Translations under genes and position numbers: made by a program
The notes under the pieces: generated by a model
Told to the model about the DNA's origin: nothing
What the model saw: only the letters and a program-made list of their open reading frames with translations
The model's database searches: none
Shown: piece by piece, positions 17,601 through 24,874 of the stretch
Layout of the letters: each line of letters begins with the position of its first letter
Numbering within the stretch: position 1 is the stretch's first letter
Assembly: GCA_019636445.1 (NCBI GenBank)
Contig: JAHBXO010000018.1
Coordinates: 39,048-103,047, forward strand
DNA: 64,000 nt
Source of the DNA: Gemmataceae bacterium
GTDB taxonomy: Bacteria > Planctomycetota > Planctomycetia > Gemmatales > Gemmataceae
Direction: 5' to 3'

Positions 17601-18602
17601 GCCGAGGCGCTGCGCAAACTCGCGGACGAACAGGAGACGCTCCGTCGCGAGACGGAGCAGCTCTCGCGCAAGGTCGAACGGGAGGGTTCGAGCGACGCGG
17701 CCGAACAGCTGCGCCGCGCCGCCGAGCGCATGGAGCAGGCGCGGGACGAACTCGCCGAGGGCCGCGACCCGAAGGCCAAACCGGACGAAGCCCTCGAACG
17801 ACTCGAACAGGCGAAGGACCAGCTCGACAGGGACCGGCCGAAGGAAGAGCGGCAGCTCGAACGGGAACAGGCCGAGCAATTTGTCAGCCAGTTCAAGACC
17901 TTCCTCGAGAAGCAGCGCGCCGCCGTCGCCGAATCCGAACGGCTGACGGAGGCCGCCGCCAAGGCGAAGAAATGGGAGCGGCCGTTGCAGGCCAGCCTCG
18001 CGTCGCTCGGCGAGCGCCAGAAGGCGCTCGCGAAGGAGATCCGCGCGTTCGCCGAGGACAAGACCAAGGAGTTGAAGGTCTTCGACGCCATGCTGCGGCA
18101 GGCGGCGGACCAGATGGAGCGCGCGGCGGAGCGTATCGCGGAGCGCAAGGCCGACATCGTGCTCGCCGATCCGAGCGCGTTCGACGCCGAATCCGAGGCC
18201 GCCGCGGACGAGACCGCCCGCCGACCGATGCGCACGGCGCTGCGGCGACTGGAACAGATCGTGAATTCGCTCCAGGACGATCCGAAGAAGCCTGCGGCGA
18301 AGCCAATGCCGATGGGCGGTGCGGGTCAGCCGATGCCCATGCCCATGCCGATGGAAGGCGGAGGCATGGGCAACGCCCCGGGCGCGCCGCCGCTGGCGCA
18401 ATTGAAGGCCCTGCGCGACTGGCAGAAGGAAGTGAACGAACGCACCGCCGCGTTCGCCAAGGATCACCCGGACCGCGACGCGCTGAGCGACGACGACAAG
18501 GACGAACTGAAGGAGATCGAAGACGCGCAGAAGGCGATCGCGGCCCTGCTGGACGACCTGCTGCCCGCGCTCCAGGAAATGGCGGGAGGAATGATGCCAT
18601 GA
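14637..18602 (+). CDS. Large alanine-rich coiled-coil membrane protein of the BatA-type operon
   Basis: A 1321-residue protein resembling the DUF4175-like membrane proteins found beside BatA/vWA genes. Two N-terminal membrane helices (about 35-85) and a third near 160 precede a periplasmic-type beta-rich region. From about residue 600 to 1200 the chain is almost entirely Ala/Lys/Glu/Arg coiled coil with dense heptad-like repeats, and the end is Met/Pro/Gly-rich (PMPMPMP). The ATG at 14637 has GGAG ten bases upstream and is preferred to GTG at 14610. It starts 28 bases after the fusion gene and overlaps the next gene by four bases. A structural or scaffolding role across the envelope is inference. 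Confidence 0.75.
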   Translation: MSFVLRPPDEVVPLNRRLRALGQSRKLARAASGVGAVVATLSLALLFVGALDSRFHLASGLRVTALLALVGAVGALFARGVRRPWHASTEPVAVAMLVESRHAEFRDLLASAASFEDLPRDDRRSAASFREAAIRRAERVANRHDFADLVPTGRLWRSAVLALAATLALGAWVAADPDRAAVAGVRFVDPFGDHPWPPKTTLEIQSPAANPHLLAKGQPFALRLRVRGAIPAEATITVKLDGGIPFDESIPLDAGVGADRTVEYVVAPDRVTRDFEYRIVANDADTGWLAVTVATPPRLTLLDGRPSPQMRLIARSYTGEPPVDRPEGTGSVEAVCGTRIVLRAAVDRPIVAASIRFEGDRAALAHAVATSSLASPNPFAATAAPALAGSFGEEIPVRVEGSERTRLAVEFEIPIAGLYTLRFADEAGLVGTQKLDLQTFPDPRPVVALLRPSPALDPLLLVPSAVVPVRVRADDRTFALRSMWLEYRVNDGPFVRLPLADAGAAETALPAVAGALGGHRRQRPHEMESIRTLPLSAFRKPDGTAPADGDSITLRGAADDWDDYTLAKPPGVSPEVVLRVLSADGLTAHLQKELALLRPEIERATAQQKAAAARTAAARAAATPDDRLSNEGRVQLGRAEQEQRIVRGQVSDPADGPRAKVEKLREIARANGLKDAPAARRADAVARLLAEVEDKHFAEIEAKLAEAQAAAQAEPGRPSAGVRDPLAKAAKQQTGALEKLAAAAEELEQWAASAEVRGDARQLKDQAARAVSEGKAATDRLPTGATPDRLPANDRAALEKSAEAFDKAAEQANKLLSKADRVAEQRRADAAKAAAAANAKAAEAKQADAEAQAAPAGSAERSAAEAKAAAAKAEAAALADAAAKAKAEADALERAMKDAGRQAVADDLRAAAEAQRKNRSGEAQAGVSKAIERLERMTADLAERRDDVDELAKKRKDAANRVDQFADRQDELAKKAAKAKDIPDANERAEALRKLADEQETLRRETEQLSRKVEREGSSDAAEQLRRAAERMEQARDELAEGRDPKAKPDEALERLEQAKDQLDRDRPKEERQLEREQAEQFVSQFKTFLEKQRAAVAESERLTEAAAKAKKWERPLQASLASLGERQKALAKEIRAFAEDKTKELKVFDAMLRQAADQMERAAERIAERKADIVLADPSAFDAESEAAADETARRPMRTALRRLEQIVNSLQDDPKKPAAKPMPMGGAGQPMPMPMPMEGGGMGNAPGAPPLAQLKALRDWQKEVNERTAAFAKDHPDRDALSDDDKDELKEIEDAQKAIAALLDDLLPALQEMAGGMMP

Positions 18603-19351
18603 TACGCCGTCTGATGGTTGGAATCTGCCTGGGATTGGGTGCCGCGCCGGCGTGGGCCGTCGTGCCGCCGATTCCGCCGATCATCGTCGTTCCCGCGCCG
18701 GCGGACACGAAGCCGGACGCGCCCGGCGAATCGGACGACGTGGCCAAGCTCGCGGACCGCATCGGCAAGACGGCGAAGTCCGCGACGGATAAGCTCGGCG
18801 ACCGCGACACCGGCGACGCCACGCTCAAGGACCAGCAAACCCTGAAGCGTGATCTGGACAAGCTGATCGACCTCCTCCAGAACCAGCCACCGCCGCCGAT
18901 GTCGAACGATTCTTCGCAATCGCCTCCGCCGCCATCGGGCGGGGGAGGCGGTGGTGGCCAGTCGAAGCCGATGGGCGGCCAACAACCGCCGCCGATGGGC
19001 GGGAAACGCCGCAGCGGCAGCGGCCAGCGGCAGCCGATGCCGCCACCGATGGGCGGGCCGCAACCGATGCCGATCGGTGCGAACCCGATGCCGATGGGCG
19101 GGCAGCAGCCGATGCCGATGGGCGCAAAGCCCGAGGAGAAGGGCGGCAGCTCGGCCGGCACCGGCGGCGCGGCGACGCCGACGCTGCCGCTGGCCGAGAC
19201 GATCGCCAAGGATTTCTGGGGCCACCTCCCGGAAGTTCCGCGCCAGCGAATGATGCAGTTCTTCCGCGAGCAGTACAACTCCCGGTACAAGGATCTTCTC
19301 CCCGATTATTTCTCAACGCTCGCCGAGAAGGAGAAGAAGGGCAAGAAATGA
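18599..19351 (+). CDS. Pro/Met/Gly-rich secreted protein
   Basis: A 250-residue protein starting at an ATG that overlaps the previous stop (ATGA). It has a signal peptide (MVGICLGLGAAPAWA), a short helical region with LKRDLDKLIDLLQNQ, and then a long low-complexity segment of PPP, GGGGGGG and PMPMGG repeats. A conserved-looking C-terminus carries WGHLPEVPRQRMMQFFREQY and ends in a lysine cluster. The C-terminal motif recurs in planctomycete proteins coded beside BatA operons, from memory of such loci. Function unknown. It overlaps the following gene by four bases, so translation is probably coupled through the whole operon. Confidence 0.75.
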   Translation: MIRRLMVGICLGLGAAPAWAVVPPIPPIIVVPAPADTKPDAPGESDDVAKLADRIGKTAKSATDKLGDRDTGDATLKDQQTLKRDLDKLIDLLQNQPPPPMSNDSSQSPPPPSGGGGGGGQSKPMGGQQPPPMGGKRRSGSGQRQPMPPPMGGPQPMPIGANPMPMGGQQPMPMGAKPEEKGGSSAGTGGAATPTLPLAETIAKDFWGHLPEVPRQRMMQFFREQYNSRYKDLLPDYFSTLAEKEKKGKK

Positions 19352-20439
19352 CCGACCCGCGAATTCCCCGGCGTCGCTTCGCGCGGGCCGCGCTCCTGGG
19401 TGCGGCGGGCGGTGCCGCGATCCTCTCCGGCCACGCGCAGGACGCCGCTCCGTCGGAGTTCGTCACGAGCGACGCGCAGGCGGCGATCGACCGCGGGCTC
19501 GCGTTCCTCGCCCGTGCCCAGTCGAACGACGGTTCCTTCGGCGATGGCAGCGGCGCGAACGCCGCCATCACCGGGCTCGCCGCCCTGGCGCTGATGTCCG
19601 GCGGCCACCACCCCGGCCGCGGCCAGTACGGCCGCACCGTCAGCCGCGCCATGGACTACCTCGTCAACCGCGGCCTTGCGAACACGCCCGTCGGCTACCT
19701 CAATTCCGGCGAGACCGCCTTCGGCCACGGCGGCGGAATGTACCAGCACGGCTTCGCCGCCCTCTTCCTCGCCGAAGTCTACGGCACCCTCCCCGACCCG
19801 CTCCGCCTCAAGCGACTCCGCGAAGCGTTCGAGAAAGCCATCCGCCTCGTCATCGATTCCCAGAACAAGCACGGCGGCTGGCGCTACGACCCCCGGCCCA
19901 GCGAGGCGGACGTTTCCGTCACCGTCGCGCAGCTCATGGCCCTGCGTGCCGCGCGCAACGCCGGCCTGTTCGTCCCCAAGTCCACCGTCGACGCCGCCGT
20001 CGCCTACATCAAGGCGTGCCAACTCCCCGACGGCGGCTTCTGCTACATCCGCGACCAGACCCAACTCGGCTCCGCCTTCGCCCGCTCCGCCGCCGCCGTC
20101 GTCGGCCTCTTCTCCGCCGGCATCTACGACGGCGACGCCATCGACCGCGGACTCAAATACCTCGTCCGCTTCATTCCCAACGGCCGCGGCGCCCGCGACT
20201 TCTTCACCGAACGCTACTTCTGGTACGCCCACTACTACGCCGCCCTCGCCATGTGGACCGCCGGTGGAACCTCCTGGACCGAATGGTTCCCCGCCATCCG
20301 CGACGAACTCCTGAACCGCCTCCGCCAGGGCAACGCCAACAACTGGCAGGACCCGAACCACGGCCCCGCCTACGCCACCGCCATGGCGTGCATCATCCTG
20401 CAACTCCCCAACAACTACTTGCCGATCCTGCAGAAGTGA
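19348..20439 (+). CDS. Prenyltransferase/squalene oxidase repeat-containing protein
   Basis: A 363-residue exported protein with a Tat-like leader (RRRFARAALLGAAGGAAIL). The body consists of alpha-alpha toroid repeats of the prenyltransferase/squalene-cyclase type: AIDRGLAFLARAQSNDGSFG, AMDYLVNRG, QNKHGGWRYDPRPSEADVS, AYIKACQLPDGGFCYI and RGLKYLVRFIP. The catalytic DXDD of squalene-hopene cyclases is not seen, so a binding or structural role is likelier than cyclisation. It is the last gene of the BatA-type operon, and its start overlaps the preceding stop. Confidence 0.85.
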   Translation: MTDPRIPRRRFARAALLGAAGGAAILSGHAQDAAPSEFVTSDAQAAIDRGLAFLARAQSNDGSFGDGSGANAAITGLAALALMSGGHHPGRGQYGRTVSRAMDYLVNRGLANTPVGYLNSGETAFGHGGGMYQHGFAALFLAEVYGTLPDPLRLKRLREAFEKAIRLVIDSQNKHGGWRYDPRPSEADVSVTVAQLMALRAARNAGLFVPKSTVDAAVAYIKACQLPDGGFCYIRDQTQLGSAFARSAAAVVGLFSAGIYDGDAIDRGLKYLVRFIPNGRGARDFFTERYFWYAHYYAALAMWTAGGTSWTEWFPAIRDELLNRLRQGNANNWQDPNHGPAYATAMACIILQLPNNYLPILQK

Positions 20440-20481
20440 ATCGCCGGAGATCGCCCCGCCGGTCCCGTCCGATGAATTCGA

Positions 20482-20487
20482 TACCGT
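20482..20487 (+). promoter_or_regulatory. Putative -10 box of rsmB (leaderless)
   Basis: TACCGT is followed by six bases and the rsmB ATG at 20494. It matches TANNNT only loosely; support comes from the same spacing at other genes. Confidence 0.3.
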
Positions 20488-20493
20488 AATCTC

Positions 20494-21840
20494 ATGACCC
20501 CTGCCCGCCTTGTCGCCGTCGATGCCTTGCACCTCGCGCGGGTCCGCAAGCGATACGCCTCCGAAGTCATCGACGAGTTGGCGCGGGAACTCTCACCGGC
20601 GGACCGACGGCTCGCGGTGCAGCTCGTGATTGGCTGCGTGCGCCGGCGGGCGACGCTGGATGCGCTGGTGAAGCCATTCATTCGCGTCCCCTTTCACGCG
20701 GTGCAGCCGCGCGTTTGGGATCTCCTGCACCTCGGCGCGTACCAGCTCGCGCTGCTCTCGCACATCCCGAAGCACGCGGCCGTCCATGAGACGGTGGAAC
20801 TGGCCGGCCACGTCGACAGCCCACAAGCGAAAGGGTTCGTCAACGGCGTGCTGCGCCGCGTGTCGGAACTGGTCCTGGACGAACCGGCGGACGAACCGTC
20901 GGCCGACGCCGTGCCCGTGGAGGAACGCTATCGCAGGCTGGCGCGGCCGGTGCTGCCCGACCCGCGCGAGAGTGGAGCCGCGTACCTCGCCGCCGCGTTC
21001 TCCTGGCCGCACTGGCTCGCCGATCGCTGGCTCGATCGCCACGGCTGGGACGAATGCCTGCGCCTCGGCTTCTGGTTCAACCGACCGCCGCCGCTCTGGC
21101 TCCGCACCAACTCCCGAAAAACCGACCGCGAGTCCTATCGGCTACGGCTCGCAGCCGCGACCATCGATGCGGAACCGGGCGAAGGGCCGCAATCGCTGAA
21201 ACTGCTCGATTCCATCCCGGTGGGCGAACTGCCCGGATACGCCGAAGGAGATTTCGCGATCCAGGACGTATCCGCCCAGGCGGTCGCGGCGGCGCTCAAC
21301 CCGTCGCCGGGGATGCGCGTGCTGGACCTCTGCGCCGCGCCGGGCGGGAAGACGACGCACCTTGCGGAACTGATGGACAATCGCGGCGCGATCGTCGCCT
21401 GCGACATCGAGCGGGATCGGCTGGCGACGGTCGAATCGCTCGCGCGTCGGCTCGGCGTCTCGATCGTCGAGACGGTGCTCCTCGCGGACGACGAACCGCC
21501 GCCGGCCGGCCCGTTCGACGCGGCGCTCGTCGACGTGCCGTGCAGCAACACCGGCGTGCTCGGTCGCCGGCCGGAAGTCCGCTGGCGCTTGCAGCCGCGA
21601 GAGTTCGAATATCTGATTCGATTGCAGACTCGCCTGTTGATCCAGGCGATCGAGCGAGTGCGGCCCGGCGGCGCGATCGTCTATTCCACGTGCAGCATCG
21701 AGCCGGACGAGAACCACGGTGTCGTGGCGGCGGTGCGCCGCGGCATGCCCCGGCTGGCGCTCGAGGCCGAGCGAATCGCGATTCCCGGCGAACCGGGCGA
21801 TGGCGGATACTGGGCCCGGTTGCGGAAACCCGCGCACTGA
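20494..21840 (+). CDS. rsmB: 16S rRNA (cytosine(967)-C(5))-methyltransferase
   Basis: A 448-residue SAM-dependent m5C methyltransferase of the RsmB/NOL1 family. The N-terminal NusB-like domain (about 1-145) contains VQLVIGCVRRRATLD and the HAAVHETVELA segment. The C-terminal Rossmann domain carries the SAM motif DLCAAPGGKT near residue 277, the first conserved cysteine in VDVPCSNTG near 351, and the catalytic cysteine in VYSTCSIEPDENHGVV near 399. Length fits the family. Acts on small-subunit rRNA in the cytoplasm. It has its own promoter-like hexamer after the BatA-type operon and precedes the transglutaminase gene by 18 bases. Confidence 0.92.
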   Translation: MTPARLVAVDALHLARVRKRYASEVIDELARELSPADRRLAVQLVIGCVRRRATLDALVKPFIRVPFHAVQPRVWDLLHLGAYQLALLSHIPKHAAVHETVELAGHVDSPQAKGFVNGVLRRVSELVLDEPADEPSADAVPVEERYRRLARPVLPDPRESGAAYLAAAFSWPHWLADRWLDRHGWDECLRLGFWFNRPPPLWLRTNSRKTDRESYRLRLAAATIDAEPGEGPQSLKLLDSIPVGELPGYAEGDFAIQDVSAQAVAAALNPSPGMRVLDLCAAPGGKTTHLAELMDNRGAIVACDIERDRLATVESLARRLGVSIVETVLLADDEPPPAGPFDAALVDVPCSNTGVLGRRPEVRWRLQPREFEYLIRLQTRLLIQAIERVRPGGAIVYSTCSIEPDENHGVVAAVRRGMPRLALEAERIAIPGEPGDGGYWARLRKPAH

Positions 21841-21845
21841 TCGGC

Positions 21846-21851
21846 TAGAAT
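21846..21851 (+). promoter_or_regulatory. Putative -10 box of the transglutaminase gene (leaderless)
   Basis: TAGAAT is followed by seven bases and the ATG at 21859. There is no Shine-Dalgarno sequence, so the transcript is probably leaderless. Confidence 0.45.
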
Positions 21852-21858
21852 AACCCGC

Positions 21859-24240
21859 ATGCCGACCGACTTCGCGTTCCGCTTCGCCACCTATCTCGCG
21901 CTCGCCCTGGCGTGCGCCTGCGCGGGCTACGCTGAATGGGATTTCCTGCGGGAAGTTTCCATCTTCGCCGCAGTCGTCGTCGCGATGATGATCGTGGCGT
22001 TCCTGTTCGATCAACGCGGCTACACCGTCTCGTTGCTCCACGCGAACTTCGTCGGCGGCGGTATCGCGCTGCTCATGGCCCTGTGGCTGGGGTTCCACTA
22101 TCGGAATCCGGACAGCCTGATGAATACGTTGCCGTGGCCGGCGAGCGGCCTGCCGTACCTCGTCGCGCTCATCATGCTGCTGGTCCCCGCCAAGTTGATC
22201 CGCCCGAAGCACGTCGGCGATTGGTGGGCGTTGCAGGGGTTGGGCCTGAGCATGGTCGCTGTCGGCGGCGCGATGACCGACGACGGATTCTACGTGGCGC
22301 TCATGGCCGCGTACGCCGTCGTGGGCATCTGGAGCCTGACGTTGTTCTACATCCGGCGCGTGTCCGGCCATGTTCCGCCCCCGCCGCCGTTCGAACCGGT
22401 CAGCGGCCTGCGCGCGATCGTCAGTCCCCAGACCTACCTGCCCGCCTGGTTCTTCGTCGCCCGCTCGCGCCCGACCGTCGTCGAACCCTACGACGGCACG
22501 CGGAAATTCACCCCCTCCGAACGGTTCGGCCGCTCCCACTTCGTCCGCGCCTTGCGCTGGGTCGTCGCGGCCGCGCTCGTCGCCGCGCCGCTCTTCTTCC
22601 TCACACCCCGGACCGACGGCCTGCGCTGGGAACTGCTCGGCTCGCGCATCGAAACCGGAATCAGTCGCTCCACCGTCGATCTCACCCGCACCGGCGAATT
22701 GCACCCCAACCCGAAGCCGGCGTTCACCGTCACCGTCACGACCCCCGACGGCGAACCGGGTACGATCTCGGAGGATGCGCGCTTTCGCATCAGCGGCCAC
22801 AACAGCTATTTCACCAAAGGCGTCTGGAACCCGACGAGTCTGGGCCACCTGTATCCGGTGCCGCCGGGCGGCCGCGCGCTCTGGCCCGCCGTCGATCGGG
22901 TCCCCCCGCAAGACTATGGCCCCGACACCGTCCTGCTCGAATTCGAACTCGAACCGGAAATGTTCGGCTCGCCGATGGCCGAACCCATCCAGCACCGGCC
23001 CGGCCAGCCCGCGCCGCTGTTTTTCCTGTACCAGGACCGCTACCAGTACGCCACCACGCACAACAACGGATCGTTCCGCATTCCGAACTTCGATTCCACG
23101 CCGCGCGGCAAGATCCGCCACTACTGGCAGTATCATCGGGCCAGCCCCGACGCGCCCCCGTCCCGATGGCGACTGGACGACGCGGAGCCGGCCCTGGCCG
23201 CCGCGACCGCGAAAGCCCGCAACCCGCTCCTCGACTTGCCCTCCACGCGCATCGCGAACGAATCGCGCCGACTGCTCGAACGAATGATCCGCGAGGGCAC
23301 CCTGCCGCCCGGCATCCGGGACCGCGCCGACCCGGCCACGCTTCTCCCCGCCCCCGAGGATCATCTCGCCGTCGCGCGGGCCTTCGAACGCTATTTCGCC
23401 ACCTCCGGCGAATACGAGTATTCCCTCACCCTCCGCCGCTATGACCGCAACCTCGATCCGATCGAGGATTTCCTCTTCTACACCAAATCGGGCCACTGCG
23501 AACGATTCGCATCCGGGCTGGCGCTGATGCTCCGCGGCGTCGGCATACCGTCCCAGTTCGTCATCGGTTATCGCGGGTGCGTTCCGATCGACCCCGGCAA
23601 GTATCTCGTGCGCCAGGACCATGCCCATGCGTGGGTCGAAGTTCTGGTCTCCGAACGCGTGCCGGGAACGACGCTACGCGAATGGCGCTGGGAGACCCTT
23701 GATCCGACCGCCGCCTCCCGCGACGAGCAGGATCCGTCGGCCGCCGCGTCGGGTAGCAGCCGCTTCATCAGCGCGTTCATCACGGGCCTCACGCCGGAAC
23801 GGCAGAAACAGCTCGTCGAAGATCTTGCGGAGTTCGGTACACGGAATTCCGTTCCGGCGCTGGTCGCCTTGGCAATGCTGGCCGCGATCGTCATCGTCGT
23901 GGTCCTGGTCCGCCGCCGGCTGCGCCGGGTCGCCGTCGCGCCGGTATTCGCATCCATCGATCCGGTGCCGTGGTACTCGCGAATGATCACGATTCTCGCG
24001 CGCGGCGGTTATCACGGGGAGGGCGGCCAGACGCCGGCGGAGTTCGCCCGCGGCGCCGCGGCCTGGTTGGCGGCGAATCCCCGCCTGACGGAAATGGCCT
24101 CCGTACCCGGCCAGATCGCCGAATCATTGGAGCGTCACCGATATGCCGGCGCGCCGCTGACGTCGGAAGAACTGGACGAACTGCATCGACGTCTCGATCG
24201 CCTCGATGCCGCAATCCCGTTGCCGGAGTCGCCGCCATGA
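21859..24240 (+). CDS. Membrane transglutaminase-like protein (DUF3488/DUF4129 type)
   Basis: A 793-residue protein with an N-terminal block of five or six membrane helices (about 10-175) and a further helix near 235. It then has a periplasmic transglutaminase-like core with the triad arrangement: Cys in GHCERFASG (about 547), His in DHAHAWVEV (about 591) and Asp in WETLDPTA (about 616). A helix follows at about 670-690, then a C-terminal DUF4129-like domain with YHGEGGQTPAEFARGAAAWL. This is the usual layout of the family that accompanies MoxR/DUF58 genes, though neither is in this window. A protease or crosslinking role is undetermined. It overlaps the isochorismatase gene by four bases. 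Confidence 0.88.
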   Translation: MPTDFAFRFATYLALALACACAGYAEWDFLREVSIFAAVVVAMMIVAFLFDQRGYTVSLLHANFVGGGIALLMALWLGFHYRNPDSLMNTLPWPASGLPYLVALIMLLVPAKLIRPKHVGDWWALQGLGLSMVAVGGAMTDDGFYVALMAAYAVVGIWSLTLFYIRRVSGHVPPPPPFEPVSGLRAIVSPQTYLPAWFFVARSRPTVVEPYDGTRKFTPSERFGRSHFVRALRWVVAAALVAAPLFFLTPRTDGLRWELLGSRIETGISRSTVDLTRTGELHPNPKPAFTVTVTTPDGEPGTISEDARFRISGHNSYFTKGVWNPTSLGHLYPVPPGGRALWPAVDRVPPQDYGPDTVLLEFELEPEMFGSPMAEPIQHRPGQPAPLFFLYQDRYQYATTHNNGSFRIPNFDSTPRGKIRHYWQYHRASPDAPPSRWRLDDAEPALAAATAKARNPLLDLPSTRIANESRRLLERMIREGTLPPGIRDRADPATLLPAPEDHLAVARAFERYFATSGEYEYSLTLRRYDRNLDPIEDFLFYTKSGHCERFASGLALMLRGVGIPSQFVIGYRGCVPIDPGKYLVRQDHAHAWVEVLVSERVPGTTLREWRWETLDPTAASRDEQDPSAAASGSSRFISAFITGLTPERQKQLVEDLAEFGTRNSVPALVALAMLAAIVIVVVLVRRRLRRVAVAPVFASIDPVPWYSRMITILARGGYHGEGGQTPAEFARGAAAWLAANPRLTEMASVPGQIAESLERHRYAGAPLTSEELDELHRRLDRLDAAIPLPESPP

Positions 24241-24815
24241 CCGCGTTCCCCCGCCTGACGCCAGCGACCTCCACGCTGGTCGTGGTCGATGTTCAGGATC
24301 GGCTCCTCGCGAAGATGGCCCACGCCGATGCGCTCGTTCGCAACGTCGGTTTTCTCCTGGACGTGGCGACCCTGCTCGGCATCGAGGCGCTCGCGACCGA
24401 ACAGTATCCCAAGGGACTCGGCCCGACGACACGGGAGATCGCGCGGCGGCTCCCCCCGAACCCGCCGGCCAAAACGGCCTTCAGCTGCGCGCGGTCGGAG
24501 GGGTTCCTCGACGAACTGCGCCGCGGCGGACGACCGAGCGTCGTCCTCGTTGGCATCGAAACGCACGTTTGCATCGCGCAGACAGCCATGGATCTGCTGG
24601 AGAACGGCTTCAACGTGGTTCTGCCGGTGGACGCGCTGGCCTCGCGGCACGCCGTGGACCACGCGACCGCGCTGCGCCGACTCGAACGCGCCGGCGCCGT
24701 GCCCGCCACGGTCGAAGCGATCGCCTTCGAGTGGCTCGGCGACGCCGCCCACCCGCAATTCAAAGCCGTCAGCAAACTCGTCGTCGCGCGCGATGCCGAT
24801 TCCGACAATGCGTGA
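24237..24815 (+). CDS. Isochorismatase family cysteine hydrolase
   Basis: A 192-residue hydrolase of the isochorismatase-like (YcaC/nicotinamidase) superfamily. The Asp-Lys-Cys triad is readable: Asp18 in LVVVDVQDRL, Lys79 in PAKTAFSC and Cys112 in GIETHVCIAQ. The non-proline cis-peptide region GIETHVC and the phrase FNVVLPVDALASR match the YcaC-like hydrolases of unknown substrate better than nicotinamidase, because its zinc-ligand residues are absent. It starts inside the stop of the transglutaminase gene (ATGA) and is probably translationally coupled to it. Its stop codon lies inside a hairpin. Confidence 0.88.
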   Translation: MTAFPRLTPATSTLVVVDVQDRLLAKMAHADALVRNVGFLLDVATLLGIEALATEQYPKGLGPTTREIARRLPPNPPAKTAFSCARSEGFLDELRRGGRPSVVLVGIETHVCIAQTAMDLLENGFNVVLPVDALASRHAVDHATALRRLERAGAVPATVEAIAFEWLGDAAHPQFKAVSKLVVARDADSDNA

Positions 24816-24856
24816 CGGCGGCACGACCGGATGGAACCGGTCGCGCCGCCGTCACG
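24811..24856. terminator. Hairpin between convergent genes
   Basis: Two 20-base arms (24811-24830 and 24837-24856) pair with one mismatch over a six-base loop. The stop codon of the isochorismatase gene lies in the left arm. It has no T-tract on either strand, so it is a probable bidirectional terminator or 3' stabiliser rather than a canonical intrinsic terminator. Confidence 0.6.
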
Positions 24857-24874
24857 AGGGGCCATCGCCAACGA

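Noticed and set aside
21142..23628. An 828-codon minus-strand open frame opposite rsmB and the transglutaminase gene
   Set aside because: Low-complexity Arg/Ala/Gly composition, no motif; the two plus-strand frames carry catalytic residues in order.
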